Positions 25,090 to 34,301 of a DNA stretch of 64,000 bases are shown in pieces (position 1 is the first letter of the stretch; the number at the start of each line of letters is the position of its first letter). The translations under genes and the position numbers were made by a program. The stretch comes from Desulfobacteraceae bacterium (GTDB taxonomy: Bacteria > Desulfobacterota > Desulfobacteria > Desulfobacterales > Desulfobacteraceae): NCBI GenBank assembly GCA_016743945.1, contig JADGFI010000012.1, positions 62,001 through 126,000 on the forward strand, given 5' to 3'. The notes beneath the pieces are model-generated. The model saw only the letters and a program-made list of their open reading frames with translations, had not been told where the DNA came from and ran no database searches.

Positions 25090-26808
25090 ATGGCCGGCAC
25101 TTTTTACCGGGATTTTAAACCGGAAAATTTGCCGGTTCCCGATGGGCAGCTTCTGCAATTGATCCAGTATACCCTGCAAGACGATGCCCAAATAGACAAG
25201 CTGACCCAATTGATATCTGTGAACCCCGCATTAACGGCCCAACTGCTGGGCCTGGTTAATTCGTCGTTTTTCGGATTTCGACAACAGCTTAAAACCATTT
25301 CAGATGCTGTGGTCGTCATGGGGTTGAATAGCCTGCAAAATTTGATACTTTGTTTTGCGGTAAAAGAGGCCCTTTCAAAAAATGATATCCCCGGGTTTGA
25401 CATTGATTCATTCTGGGAAGACTCCATACGAAGGGGGGTGGCAGCCCAGCAGCTTGGATACTTGGTGAATGGACCGGTTGAACAGGCTTTTACGGCGGGA
25501 ATGCTCCAGGATATCGGTTTACTGATCTTGTTTTCCATGGAACCTTCAAAGGCGGATAGGTGGCCTTTGTTAAGGTCAAATCTTCCTGTAAAACGCCATG
25601 AAATGGAAGAGGAGCTGTTTTGTAACACCCATGATAGTGTCGGGGCCCTGGTCTCTAAAAAATGGAATTTGCCCCAATCCTATACCCAGGCAATCGGAAA
25701 TCACCATTCTTTTTTTAATAAACGAGATTCCAGCAAGTTCGGACAGGCAGAAAAACAGTCTGTCCTGGCGGGAATGCTGCATTTGGCGGATTTATGCAAT
25801 GCCGTTTACACCTGTCATGAAAAAACGACTGCTTTGGCAAATTTAAAACAGAAATCAAAAGCGCTTTTCGGTTTAGCAGACGATAAAGTAGAATCCTTGC
25901 TCTCCTTGTTACCTGGCCAGGTTGAAGAAACCTCACGGGCATTGAATCTCATTGTCGGGTCACAACTTGATTTTGAAATGGTGATGGAACAGGCCAATAG
26001 AAAACTGATAGAAGATAATATCAGCTATCAGGAACTGACCTGGCAATTGCAGCATTCCTTAAAACAGCGGGATGACTATGCCGGTAAGCTGACGGTTGAG
26101 TTTGATATCGCAAGGGAGATTCAGCAAAACCTTCAACCTGATATTGAGAAAATTCATGGGGTGGCGGCAGTTAATATGCCTGCCCTTCATTTGTCCGGGG
26201 ATTTTTATGATTATTTTATAAGAAAAGACAACTCCATTTATTTTTGTATCGGGGATGTGTCCGGCAAAGGAACCTCGGCAGCATTGCTCATGGCCAAGGC
26301 CATTTCTCTTTTTCGGTGTCTGTGCAAGGTGACGGCCGATATCAGTGATGTTGTTTCTCTCATGAATGATGAACTTTGTGAAACCTCCATCAGGGGTATG
26401 TTTGTTACCTTTGTCGGCGGATGTTTGAACCCTGAATCCAATGAGCTTCGTATGATTAACCTGGGTCATCTGCCTCCTTTCATCGTCAATGAAAAGAAAA
26501 TTATTAAATTAGAGGCCCAGGGACCTCCTTTGGGTGTGCTGCCGGGGATACGGTATCCGGCAAATAAATTTACCCTTAAAAACAGCCGGTTGTTTCTATA
26601 TACAGATGGGTTTACAGAGGGGAGATTAAAAATAGGAAGCCCAAAAGATCTTGGCCAAGAATTGGGGATAAAAGGATTCCTGCGGTGGCTGCTCTTGTCA
26701 AGAAAATTATCCCTCGATGGCCAGGTATCCTTTATCAAAGAACGATGCAAAACCCAATTGGCACCTAAGTTTGATGACCAAACATTAATGATTTTATCCG
26801 GGGAGTAG
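25090..26808 (+). CDS. HDOD domain and SpoIIE/PP2C-type serine phosphatase
   Basis: This 572-residue cytoplasmic signalling protein has an N-terminal HDOD domain (about 15-210; NPALTAQLLGLVNSSFFG and AGMLQDIGLLIL) and a linker. The C-terminal PP2C/SpoIIE domain (about 335-570) holds AREIQQNLQPD, LSGDFYDYF, GDVSGKGTSAALLMA and FLYTDGFTEG, which carry the metal-binding Asp residues. RsbU-type phosphatases act on anti-anti-sigma factors. No STAS or RsbW gene is nearby. ATG at 25090 has GGGGTGG upstream; a TTG at 25072 is in frame. The next gene starts 27 bp downstream. Confidence 0.88.
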   Translation: MAGTFYRDFKPENLPVPDGQLLQLIQYTLQDDAQIDKLTQLISVNPALTAQLLGLVNSSFFGFRQQLKTISDAVVVMGLNSLQNLILCFAVKEALSKNDIPGFDIDSFWEDSIRRGVAAQQLGYLVNGPVEQAFTAGMLQDIGLLILFSMEPSKADRWPLLRSNLPVKRHEMEEELFCNTHDSVGALVSKKWNLPQSYTQAIGNHHSFFNKRDSSKFGQAEKQSVLAGMLHLADLCNAVYTCHEKTTALANLKQKSKALFGLADDKVESLLSLLPGQVEETSRALNLIVGSQLDFEMVMEQANRKLIEDNISYQELTWQLQHSLKQRDDYAGKLTVEFDIAREIQQNLQPDIEKIHGVAAVNMPALHLSGDFYDYFIRKDNSIYFCIGDVSGKGTSAALLMAKAISLFRCLCKVTADISDVVSLMNDELCETSIRGMFVTFVGGCLNPESNELRMINLGHLPPFIVNEKKIIKLEAQGPPLGVLPGIRYPANKFTLKNSRLFLYTDGFTEGRLKIGSPKDLGQELGIKGFLRWLLLSRKLSLDGQVSFIKERCKTQLAPKFDDQTLMILSGE

Positions 26809-26835
26809 CCTGCCAACGCAATAAAAGGGAGTGAG

Positions 26836-29037
26836 ATGAAGCATGACCGCCACAGCCTTTTCTCCGTGATTTCGGGTTTGCCCGAAGGCATCATCCTATG
26901 TGATGCCGCAGGGCAAATTTTGTTGTGCAATAAAAAGGCGGAACAATTTCTGGGCTTACAGACTGCCAGGGTGGACCAGACGGGGCCTTTCCTGTCGTCT
27001 TCCGCTTTGACAGGCCGATCCGTAACCGCTTTTTTTGATAAAAATCTCATTGAACATGCCCTGGATGAAATCAATGAAAGGCTCAAGCAAAATGTGCTGG
27101 ACACGGTTTCCTATTTTACCTTTACAAGACAGAACCATACTCTCCAGGCCAGGGTGACGCCGGTACTGAATCCTGGCATCCAATTTTCCGGATTTGCCGT
27201 GAGCATCGGTGACATCACCCGGCAGAAGGCCGCAGACCATGCCGTTGAGACCGTGTTGCAGTCCCTGTCAAAAAATGCCCGTTCTCCCCTTGCCAGCATC
27301 CGGGCGGCCATAGAGGCAATGAAAGAATTCCCCCAAATGGCGCCGGACCGTCAGGAGGAATTTAAAAATATTATTTTTAATGAATCCATTGTTCTGGGAA
27401 ATATTATTGACCAGGTATCGGACAGCTATGGAACCCTGACAGGAGCAGGCCCTAGCCTTGTGCCAGTATTTGGCCTGGCGCTTATTGAAACCCTTGCAAG
27501 AAGGTGTCGTGACAGGCTTGGGATACGCCTTGATATAGCCCCTCCTGAAACACAGGTATCCCTGAAGGCTGACCCTTACTCATTGATGCTGGCCATGATG
27601 TTTGTATTGAACCAGCTGAAAAATATGACAGGCGTTTGGGAATTTGCCTGTTGCCTGTCCCTTAAAAATAAAATTGTGCGCATCGATTTTTTTTGGCAGG
27701 GCCTCCCCCTGGAACCGGAAATGATTAAAAGCTGGGAAGATCAAAATATCATCATTCCGGACCAGAAGACATCCTTGATCCTGAAAGAGGTCATGAACAG
27801 CCATCAAGGAACGGTATGGCCATATCAGGAAGAAATACCGGGGAAACCGCCGTATCTGCGATTTTTTTTTCCTGCCCAGGAAATGACGATGCCAAAGTTT
27901 CTCGACCCCATCCCGTTGTTGCCCGAGTCGCGGTTTGAATTTGACAACCCTGAACTGGATGAGCGTCTGCTGACAGAGCTCACCTATACCTCCCTTCTTC
28001 GGGAAATCACCGGGGCCCAAACCCTGGACACGATAATGGGCAAGCACAGTCAGCTCCCGCGGCTGATCCACACCATGCTCAAAGGCGGTTCAAAAATAAG
28101 AACCATCACCTGGCTGATTACCAGATTTTCCGATGCCATCCTGGAAAAAATAATCACCTTTGCCATCGATCAGCTTGGTCCCCCTCCCGTGGTCTTTGCC
28201 TTTATTACCCTTGGCTCTGAAGGCAGACAGGAACAGACCCTGAAGACAGACCAGGATAATGCCATTATTTTCCAGGACCTGCCCAAAGAATCCGGTCTGA
28301 ATGAAACAGTCCGGCAATACTTCCTTGCCTTAGGGGAAAAGGTCTGCACCTGGCTTGACCAGGCAGGGTATGATTTTTGTCTGGGGGGAATCATGGCCCA
28401 AAACCCCAAATGGTGCCAGCCCCTTTCAATTTGGAAACGATATTTTTCAGAATGGATACATGCGCCTGAACCACAAGCTCTGCTGCATGCCAGCATCTTT
28501 TTTGATTTTCGGTTTTCCTATGGCGACCGGGAGATAACAAATCGTCTGGAAAAACATTTTTTTTCTTCCCTGTCCGGCTGGCCCGGATTTTACAGGCATA
28601 TGACCGAGAATGCCGTCTTTTTCAAGCCTCCCCTGGGGTTTTGGGGCAATTTTTCCCTGGAACCCAAAGGACCCAACAAAAACTGCCTGGATATAAAAAT
28701 GGCCATGACCCCCATTGTGGACTTTGCAAGAATTCATTCTTTAAATCATGGGATCAAGGATACCAACACCCAGGCCAGGCTGTATCAGCTGTATTTGAAA
28801 CAAGTTTTGACCCGGGAGGACTATTCTCAGATTGAACAGGCCTATGGATTAATGATGCAGATACGGCTCATCCGACATATTAATGCCATCATCGCCGAGA
28901 AGGTGCCCCCCCATAATTTTGTGAATCCCAAGACCCTTTCCCCCATGGAACGCAAAATGCTCAAAGAAATATTGAAACTGATAAAAGGGCTCCAGGACCG
29001 GTTAAGTTTTGAATTTATCGGGGCAGTCAACGGATAA
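26836..29037 (+). CDS. PAS and DUF294 nucleotidyltransferase-like signalling protein
   Basis: This 733-residue cytoplasmic protein starts with a PAS domain (about 10-130; LPEGIILCDAAGQILLCN). A kinase-like region follows (about 135-345; SLSKNARSPLASIRAA resembles a degenerate DHp helix, with no clear phospho-His or ATP-lid). The C-terminal half is a DUF294/GlnD-like nucleotidyltransferase domain with GSEGRQEQT and DQDNAI (about 459-475), followed by an all-helical DUF294_C region. These domains often occur with CBS and cyclic-nucleotide sensors. Here it lies between an HDOD-phosphatase and a class I adenylate cyclase. Biochemical activity is unproven for this architecture. Confidence 0.8.
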   Translation: MKHDRHSLFSVISGLPEGIILCDAAGQILLCNKKAEQFLGLQTARVDQTGPFLSSSALTGRSVTAFFDKNLIEHALDEINERLKQNVLDTVSYFTFTRQNHTLQARVTPVLNPGIQFSGFAVSIGDITRQKAADHAVETVLQSLSKNARSPLASIRAAIEAMKEFPQMAPDRQEEFKNIIFNESIVLGNIIDQVSDSYGTLTGAGPSLVPVFGLALIETLARRCRDRLGIRLDIAPPETQVSLKADPYSLMLAMMFVLNQLKNMTGVWEFACCLSLKNKIVRIDFFWQGLPLEPEMIKSWEDQNIIIPDQKTSLILKEVMNSHQGTVWPYQEEIPGKPPYLRFFFPAQEMTMPKFLDPIPLLPESRFEFDNPELDERLLTELTYTSLLREITGAQTLDTIMGKHSQLPRLIHTMLKGGSKIRTITWLITRFSDAILEKIITFAIDQLGPPPVVFAFITLGSEGRQEQTLKTDQDNAIIFQDLPKESGLNETVRQYFLALGEKVCTWLDQAGYDFCLGGIMAQNPKWCQPLSIWKRYFSEWIHAPEPQALLHASIFFDFRFSYGDREITNRLEKHFFSSLSGWPGFYRHMTENAVFFKPPLGFWGNFSLEPKGPNKNCLDIKMAMTPIVDFARIHSLNHGIKDTNTQARLYQLYLKQVLTREDYSQIEQAYGLMMQIRLIRHINAIIAEKVPPHNFVNPKTLSPMERKMLKEILKLIKGLQDRLSFEFIGAVNG

Positions 29038-29043
29038 TGCTCC

Positions 29044-32000
29044 CTATGTTGCAACCCCTTTTGAGAAATAAAAAGCAGTGTTCAATGGCAGTTTTCTTGT
29101 TCTGAGTTTAAACATCAGGTCCCTTTTAACATGTTCCAGGGATATAAATCCCTGGGTGGTAAAACTAGGGCAGCAAAAGACTTCATTCCAGGCATTCACA
29201 TAGAGAACCGTGTAATGCATTATTTTTTTCTGTTTTTGGGGCGCATAAAAATTGATAGACACAAAGGCGGCTTTTTTCGGTGGGTACACCAGCAGTTGGT
29301 CAAAACCGACAGCCGGTTTTATCAGCGGTATGAAAAAATCATGGATATTTTCATACAGAGTCTTAATTTCATTAAAGCTAACATAACAGGGATTGGGAAC
29401 AAGGTTAATGCGGGTGTTTTTTGAATACAGTCCGTTTACAACCAGCCATGCGCCTATCTCTTCAATGGTTTTGGCGTTAATCAATGGCTCTTCAAGATCA
29501 AGGGACGCTTTCGGTTTTTTGTTGAATAACAACCATTCGCCATTGGGGGTATTGTCAATGTATTTCAAATGAAGCCCATAAAAATGCCGGTCGCCCCTGG
29601 AGACAAGCAGTATTTTCCTCACTTTCATCGGTTGATCTGAAAATTCGATTTTAACCTTGTGTTCCAGAACGGTTTGGTCCTCACGGGAGATCAATGCGCT
29701 TTTGTGGTCCTGGTCACACTGTTGTTTTACTTTTTTATAGGTTTGGAGGATATATCTTTCAAGGGTGTGTGAAAGCCTGACAATATTTTGATAGGGCCAT
29801 TTTTTAGAATTGCCAATCTCAAAAACCCTGTTTATATCCCACTGCCATTTGTCCATGCATTTTTCGAGTAAAATTTTTCTTAAACCAAAAACAGTATTTT
29901 CAATCTGGTCATTTTTTGAAACGCCCAGTTTAAGAAAAAAACAGGTCAGTAGAAGGGTGACAGAATGCAGGTCACCTGTTTTTTGGTAAAACCGGACAAG
30001 ATGTTTGAGTAAAAAATAATAAGAATCGTTCTGTGCCAGTCTCAGATAGGAACCCGAATTCATCCATTCGTTTTTATATTGGTTGCACAATAAAAGTTCC
30101 TGGCCGTATTCAAAAATATATTTTTCCAACAGCGCCATTTTGATAACAGATTTGAAGGGGCTCTTAAGCCATTTGAACATTTGCCATATGGATGCGCCAA
30201 AGTATTCGCCGGCTTGAATCCGATGGATATCCCCAAGATCCACATATCTATCCCGGGGATCATTTGAACAAATTTTGCTGCCAATGGTATTGTAATAGGT
30301 ACGGCTGATGGCAGTGGGTAATACCGTCCAGAGCGGAATCTTTCCAGCCAGATAGATCATGGTCCTGTAAAATTCTTCCTTTAGCAGACGGGCCTGTGCC
30401 GATCCGGAACTCTCCATGGTGGAATCCCCAAAGTCATTGTTTTTTGCCTTTGTTACATCCACGATAAAAAAGGTTACCTGAATATTAAATTTGTCCCAGG
30501 CCATTTTTTCAAGCACTAACAGCTTTTTTTCCAATTGTTTTATTTGAGGTGGGGTGAGAACAGATTCTTGGATGCATACCCAATAATCGATATCTGATTT
30601 TGAGGTTTGGGCAATTGATCCGACACTGCCGATGGTAAAAAGGCCCTGGATGGCGGGTTTTTGATTTCGCTCCAGAATCAGGGTTGAAGTGTCCATATAC
30701 GTTGCACGAACTGCTTGGGTTTCAGGGCTCGGTAAATAATCGGCAATCCCACAAGGTGTCTGTTCGGAAAAAGACGCAAGCCCGGGGAAATGAATGTTTT
30801 CATGGAGCAGCAGGGGGATCATTCTGAACAGGTCGGCCTGTTTTGCTTTGAATATGTCATAGGCCGTCAACAGGGAGAGCTTGTTCTGTTTTAAAAATTT
30901 TAATTCACCATAATGGGCAAATTCACAGAAGATAAGCAGGTTAATTTCAGATAGAATCGTTTCATTAATGGGGGGCATATCCTCAAATGTGAGCTGGAAT
31001 TTTCTCGCATTATAATCTATATCCTCTGTTTTTGTGACAGTTTTGTTGCTGTGGGGGAAGCGGGAGAACCTTGCCCGGGTGCCGGAAAAATCAACCTGGT
31101 TAATATCAGCGGTTGAAAATGATACTTTGGAAATTTTTGAATAGGCAAAACACGAATAGGACAAATTGGTCTTTTCAAAAAAAGAGGCTGATATAACAGC
31201 CCCTATAAAAATAGCATCTTTGATATCGGCATTGTTAAAATTAGAATTAAAAATAGAGGTGCCATGGAAGCTGCAGTTGTGAAATATGGCCCCTCGCGCA
31301 TCGACATTGATCAAAAAAGCGTTGTCAAATGAAACATTTTCAAAAATGCTATGTTGCATGTCAACTTTGTACAGTACACAACGCTTAAAAAATGAAAAAG
31401 AAAAACGAGCCCGGGAAAGATCAGAATTTTGAATCCAGCTCTTATTAAAAATTATGGGGGAAGATGTGAAAATTTTTCCTGACAGGTTTTGAGACGATAT
31501 GTTACCCCCTTTAAAATCAATACTTTTGGAAGATCTGTTTTTTTTTAAAATCTCAAGTTTCTTCTCAACCGGGGTTTTTAAGAATTTTTGAAACAGGCGC
31601 TTCTCTTCTATTGTTTTCTTTCCAAGGGAAAGACTATAAATAACCGGTAAAAAATTAGACTCAATATCTTTTTTTTCTTTTGCCAAGAGGTCTTTAATTT
31701 TGTGGATTAAGCGGACCACCTCTGTTTTGGAAATATTTTTTGAAGCAAGGGCCCCTTTTTTAAAAATTTCCACCACTCTTTCCGGACGTTTTTTAACCAT
31801 GCCAAAAATGCAGGCAAGATTTATTTCAAGATGTATCTCTCGTTTGTATTGTTCCGGGTTCAGCGCAATATCCTGGATAAAGAAAAAAGAGGTTTTTGAC
31901 AAAGAAGAAATTTCATCCAAAATTACAGGAATCAGCGATGGACAAAGCAAATTTACTTTTTCCATCAATTTGTATAATGGGTATTTCCCCATGGTTAGCA

Positions 32001-32916
32001 TTGCCTTGAATGCGTGGAGTGCTTCATCGCTTTTGGACTGGGGAAACACTTTTAATATTGAATCACACAGGTCTGAATATACGCCCATGGAGGAATTTCC
32101 AATAATGTTATAGATCGTAATTTTGACCTCTGATTCTTCTTTTGAGGTAAGGTAGGGCAACAAAATTTTTGAAGGAATCCGATTCAACAGCATGGACAAT
32201 GCTTTGAGGCCCAATATCTTTTTTGCCGGATTTTTTGAAACCAACTCGGTCTCCATTATGGTCTTTGGATTTCTTAAGGTTGTTTTAATGTTATATAAAA
32301 AAGGGTCTGCGTCCTGATATCGGTTAAAAAGGGAAGCATAAAATTCAATTACCGGTTCTCTTGATCCAATGGACTCTAAAATATTTTTGAAGGCAGCTCC
32401 ATACTTCAATCTCACAGAGGGTCGTGCCTGCAAGTACTGGTCTACAAATGCAAGGCGACCGGTTTCTGAAACAAAACCAATGTTTTTTTCCATGAGATCG
32501 CAATTTATGATCCCTTTGTGCAATGCTTTAAAAACAAAGCGCGGGCCTTCTCCACCCAACTCTAATAATAATTTGAGAAAAAAATTAATTTCCCTGGAAG
32601 GTGTTTCAGGCGAAATCTGTCTAAAAATTCTTGCACTGACAAGAGCCGATTCCGTCATCCCTTTTTTATGATTGATGTGATTTTTTTTGTCAGAAAGAAG
32701 GATCTCAATTTTTTTTGCCAGAAATTCAAGGGTGTCCACTGCATAATTTTTTATCGGAGCATGGTTGGAAAAATAGCCGGCCAATATGGGGACAATCCCA
32801 ACTGAGGGCTCCAGATATCTGGCCTTTTTCACAATCCGGGCCATCTGTTTCTCAGTGGAATTTTTCCATTGAGCCTCAAGAGTGTCAATGTCAAAATTAG
32901 TGACCGAAGAAGCCAT
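29044..32916 (-). CDS. Class I adenylate cyclase with HEAT-like and pentapeptide repeats
   Basis: This 1290-residue protein is much larger than enterobacterial CyaA (about 850). The N-terminal 450 residues are helical, with HEAT-like character. About 472-620 is a run of pentapeptide-like units of the A(D/N)Lxx type (examples NLSGKIF, NADIKDAIF, NLSYSCF). The cyclase core starts near 760 with GSVGSIAQTSKSDIDYWVC, which aligns with the CyaA catalytic GSxxSxxQxxxSDLDxWVC. A DSTMESSGSAQARLLKEEFYRT segment and the class I C-terminal region follow. It should make cAMP from ATP in the cytosol. The CyaA glucose-regulatory tail is not obvious. Start ATG is at 32916. It is convergent with the DUF294 gene (6-bp gap). 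Confidence 0.85.
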   Translation of the reverse strand: MASSVTNFDIDTLEAQWKNSTEKQMARIVKKARYLEPSVGIVPILAGYFSNHAPIKNYAVDTLEFLAKKIEILLSDKKNHINHKKGMTESALVSARIFRQISPETPSREINFFLKLLLELGGEGPRFVFKALHKGIINCDLMEKNIGFVSETGRLAFVDQYLQARPSVRLKYGAAFKNILESIGSREPVIEFYASLFNRYQDADPFLYNIKTTLRNPKTIMETELVSKNPAKKILGLKALSMLLNRIPSKILLPYLTSKEESEVKITIYNIIGNSSMGVYSDLCDSILKVFPQSKSDEALHAFKAMLTMGKYPLYKLMEKVNLLCPSLIPVILDEISSLSKTSFFFIQDIALNPEQYKREIHLEINLACIFGMVKKRPERVVEIFKKGALASKNISKTEVVRLIHKIKDLLAKEKKDIESNFLPVIYSLSLGKKTIEEKRLFQKFLKTPVEKKLEILKKNRSSKSIDFKGGNISSQNLSGKIFTSSPIIFNKSWIQNSDLSRARFSFSFFKRCVLYKVDMQHSIFENVSFDNAFLINVDARGAIFHNCSFHGTSIFNSNFNNADIKDAIFIGAVISASFFEKTNLSYSCFAYSKISKVSFSTADINQVDFSGTRARFSRFPHSNKTVTKTEDIDYNARKFQLTFEDMPPINETILSEINLLIFCEFAHYGELKFLKQNKLSLLTAYDIFKAKQADLFRMIPLLLHENIHFPGLASFSEQTPCGIADYLPSPETQAVRATYMDTSTLILERNQKPAIQGLFTIGSVGSIAQTSKSDIDYWVCIQESVLTPPQIKQLEKKLLVLEKMAWDKFNIQVTFFIVDVTKAKNNDFGDSTMESSGSAQARLLKEEFYRTMIYLAGKIPLWTVLPTAISRTYYNTIGSKICSNDPRDRYVDLGDIHRIQAGEYFGASIWQMFKWLKSPFKSVIKMALLEKYIFEYGQELLLCNQYKNEWMNSGSYLRLAQNDSYYFLLKHLVRFYQKTGDLHSVTLLLTCFFLKLGVSKNDQIENTVFGLRKILLEKCMDKWQWDINRVFEIGNSKKWPYQNIVRLSHTLERYILQTYKKVKQQCDQDHKSALISREDQTVLEHKVKIEFSDQPMKVRKILLVSRGDRHFYGLHLKYIDNTPNGEWLLFNKKPKASLDLEEPLINAKTIEEIGAWLVVNGLYSKNTRINLVPNPCYVSFNEIKTLYENIHDFFIPLIKPAVGFDQLLVYPPKKAAFVSINFYAPQKQKKIMHYTVLYVNAWNEVFCCPSFTTQGFISLEHVKRDLMFKLRTRKLPLNTAFYFSKGVAT

Positions 32917-32988
32917 GGCGTTTATTTATATCCAATTTTTTTATGGTTATTTCAAAAAATAAGACTCGGGGCTTTGCAGATTGTGGGC

Positions 32989-33681
32989 CTATTTTTTCAA
33001 CAAAGTTGGCCGATTCACTATTTTGTAATGAGACAAGGATCTATTGCAAATTTCACATGGCGCTATGGGTTTTACATCTATGGTGGACCCGCAAATTTTA
33101 CATACATGAAAATCAAGGTCCATTTTTTCTATACGGTTTGCAACTGACCCGAAAAAGGATCCTGAGTATTTTTCTATTTCTTTCACTTTCTTTTCGTGTT
33201 GACGATGTGATTTCCATGAATACATGCAATTCATGATTGCTTCCTCACACGATTCTGATTCTAATTTTTGTAATAATTCGGGATAAAAAAAAATTATTTT
33301 TTCAAGTTCTTTCTCTGCTGCCTTTTTTAGATTTGATTTTGTATCATGAATATCGAGTGACACTACAACCTCTTTTGTTTTTCCACCAAGGTTACTAATT
33401 ATGCGCTCGTAATTATCTGCATGAATTTTTTCGGAAAAGGAAAATGCATGGAACATATAAGCAATATTTGGATGATTCTCAACCAAGGCCTTTTCGATGT
33501 AACCCAAATAACTTTTGTGGGCTATCATTTCTGCATTAAATGCTTGATTCAAAATTAAAATCGTATTGAAATAGTCTATTTTTGGGTCATCATTTTTACC
33601 ATTTTTTGCATAAACATGGAGGGGGAATAGGGGTAAGGACACGGCCAGATAAAAAAAATTTCTTCTTGAAACTTTATCCAT
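32989..33681 (-). CDS. Exported rubrerythrin-like ferritin-family protein
   Basis: This 230-residue protein opens with SRRNFFYLAVSLPLFPLHVYA, a Tat/Sec-like signal, so a periplasmic or membrane-anchored site is likely. A four-helix ferritin-like domain (about 35-175) carries paired carboxylate/His motifs (NAEMIAHKSY, SEKIHADNYERI, SWKSHRQHEKKVKEI) suited to a di-iron centre. The C-terminus has a rubredoxin-like CxxC pair (CKIC and CEIC, about 198-220) for one iron or zinc. Cytosolic rubrerythrins reduce peroxide. An exported form with diverged helices may protect membrane enzymes from oxygen. AAGGAG precedes the ATG. Confidence 0.75.
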   Translation of the reverse strand: MDKVSRRNFFYLAVSLPLFPLHVYAKNGKNDDPKIDYFNTILILNQAFNAEMIAHKSYLGYIEKALVENHPNIAYMFHAFSFSEKIHADNYERIISNLGGKTKEVVVSLDIHDTKSNLKKAAEKELEKIIFFYPELLQKLESESCEEAIMNCMYSWKSHRQHEKKVKEIEKYSGSFFGSVANRIEKMDLDFHVCKICGSTIDVKPIAPCEICNRSLSHYKIVNRPTLLKK

Positions 33682-33819
33682 TTCGGCGCTCCTTTTTTGA
33701 TCGATTTATATTATGTTTTTAACGGCTGACGTAATTGTGCAGGCAAGATATCTCAGGAAATCAACCCTACTAAAAAATATACTTTATCTTTGGAAAATAT
33801 GCCAAGATAATTTTTTTTG

Positions 33820-34206
33820 TTAACTTCTCTCCAGCAGTGTTTTTATTTTTTTCACAACATCTGCCGTGGAAAAGGGTTTGGTGATGTATTCGTCTGCGTT
33901 AAGCTCCATTCCTTTGGCAACGTCAATGGATTTTGCCATGGCGGATATAAAAATGATTTTTATCCGATTGAATTTGGGGTTTTTCCGTATTTTCTGACAG
34001 ACCTCATATCCGTCAATGCCGGGCAGCATGATATCCAGCAGGATCAGGTCCGGTTCATAGGCGGGTATGATGTCAAGGGCCCTTTCTCCGGTTTCAGCCA
34101 CCCGGACATTGTAGTTGTTTTGTTCCATTAAAAATTCCAGGGGCACGACAATATTAGGTTCGTCGTCCACAATTAATATTTTTTTCGGCGATATTTTTTG
34201 GGTCAT
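33820..34206 (-). CDS. CheY-like response regulator
   Basis: This 128-residue single receiver domain has an acid pair in VDDEP near residue 15, phospho-Asp in LILLDIMLPGIDGYE near residue 57, Ser/Ala in FISAMA, and Lys in EYITKPF near residue 110. There is no output domain. It lies just after the symporter-kinase gene on the same strand (95-bp gap), so it is the likely phosphoacceptor of that kinase. GGGAGGGAGG lies before the ATG. Confidence 0.92.
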   Translation of the reverse strand: MTQKISPKKILIVDDEPNIVVPLEFLMEQNNYNVRVAETGERALDIIPAYEPDLILLDIMLPGIDGYEVCQKIRKNPKFNRIKIIFISAMAKSIDVAKGMELNADEYITKPFSTADVVKKIKTLLERS

Positions 34207-34301
34207 TCCTCCCTCCCTAATGATTCATTGCGCTATCGTTAGACCTTTGTATAACCTATCCCATGAAAGGCGGCGTTGCAATCTTTTGGGGGTATCGGTT
34301 T

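Noticed and set aside
29044..32916. CRP-type TGTGA-N6-TCACA sites linked to the adenylate cyclase
   Set aside because: Scanning the intergenic regions by eye gave no convincing full palindrome of this type.
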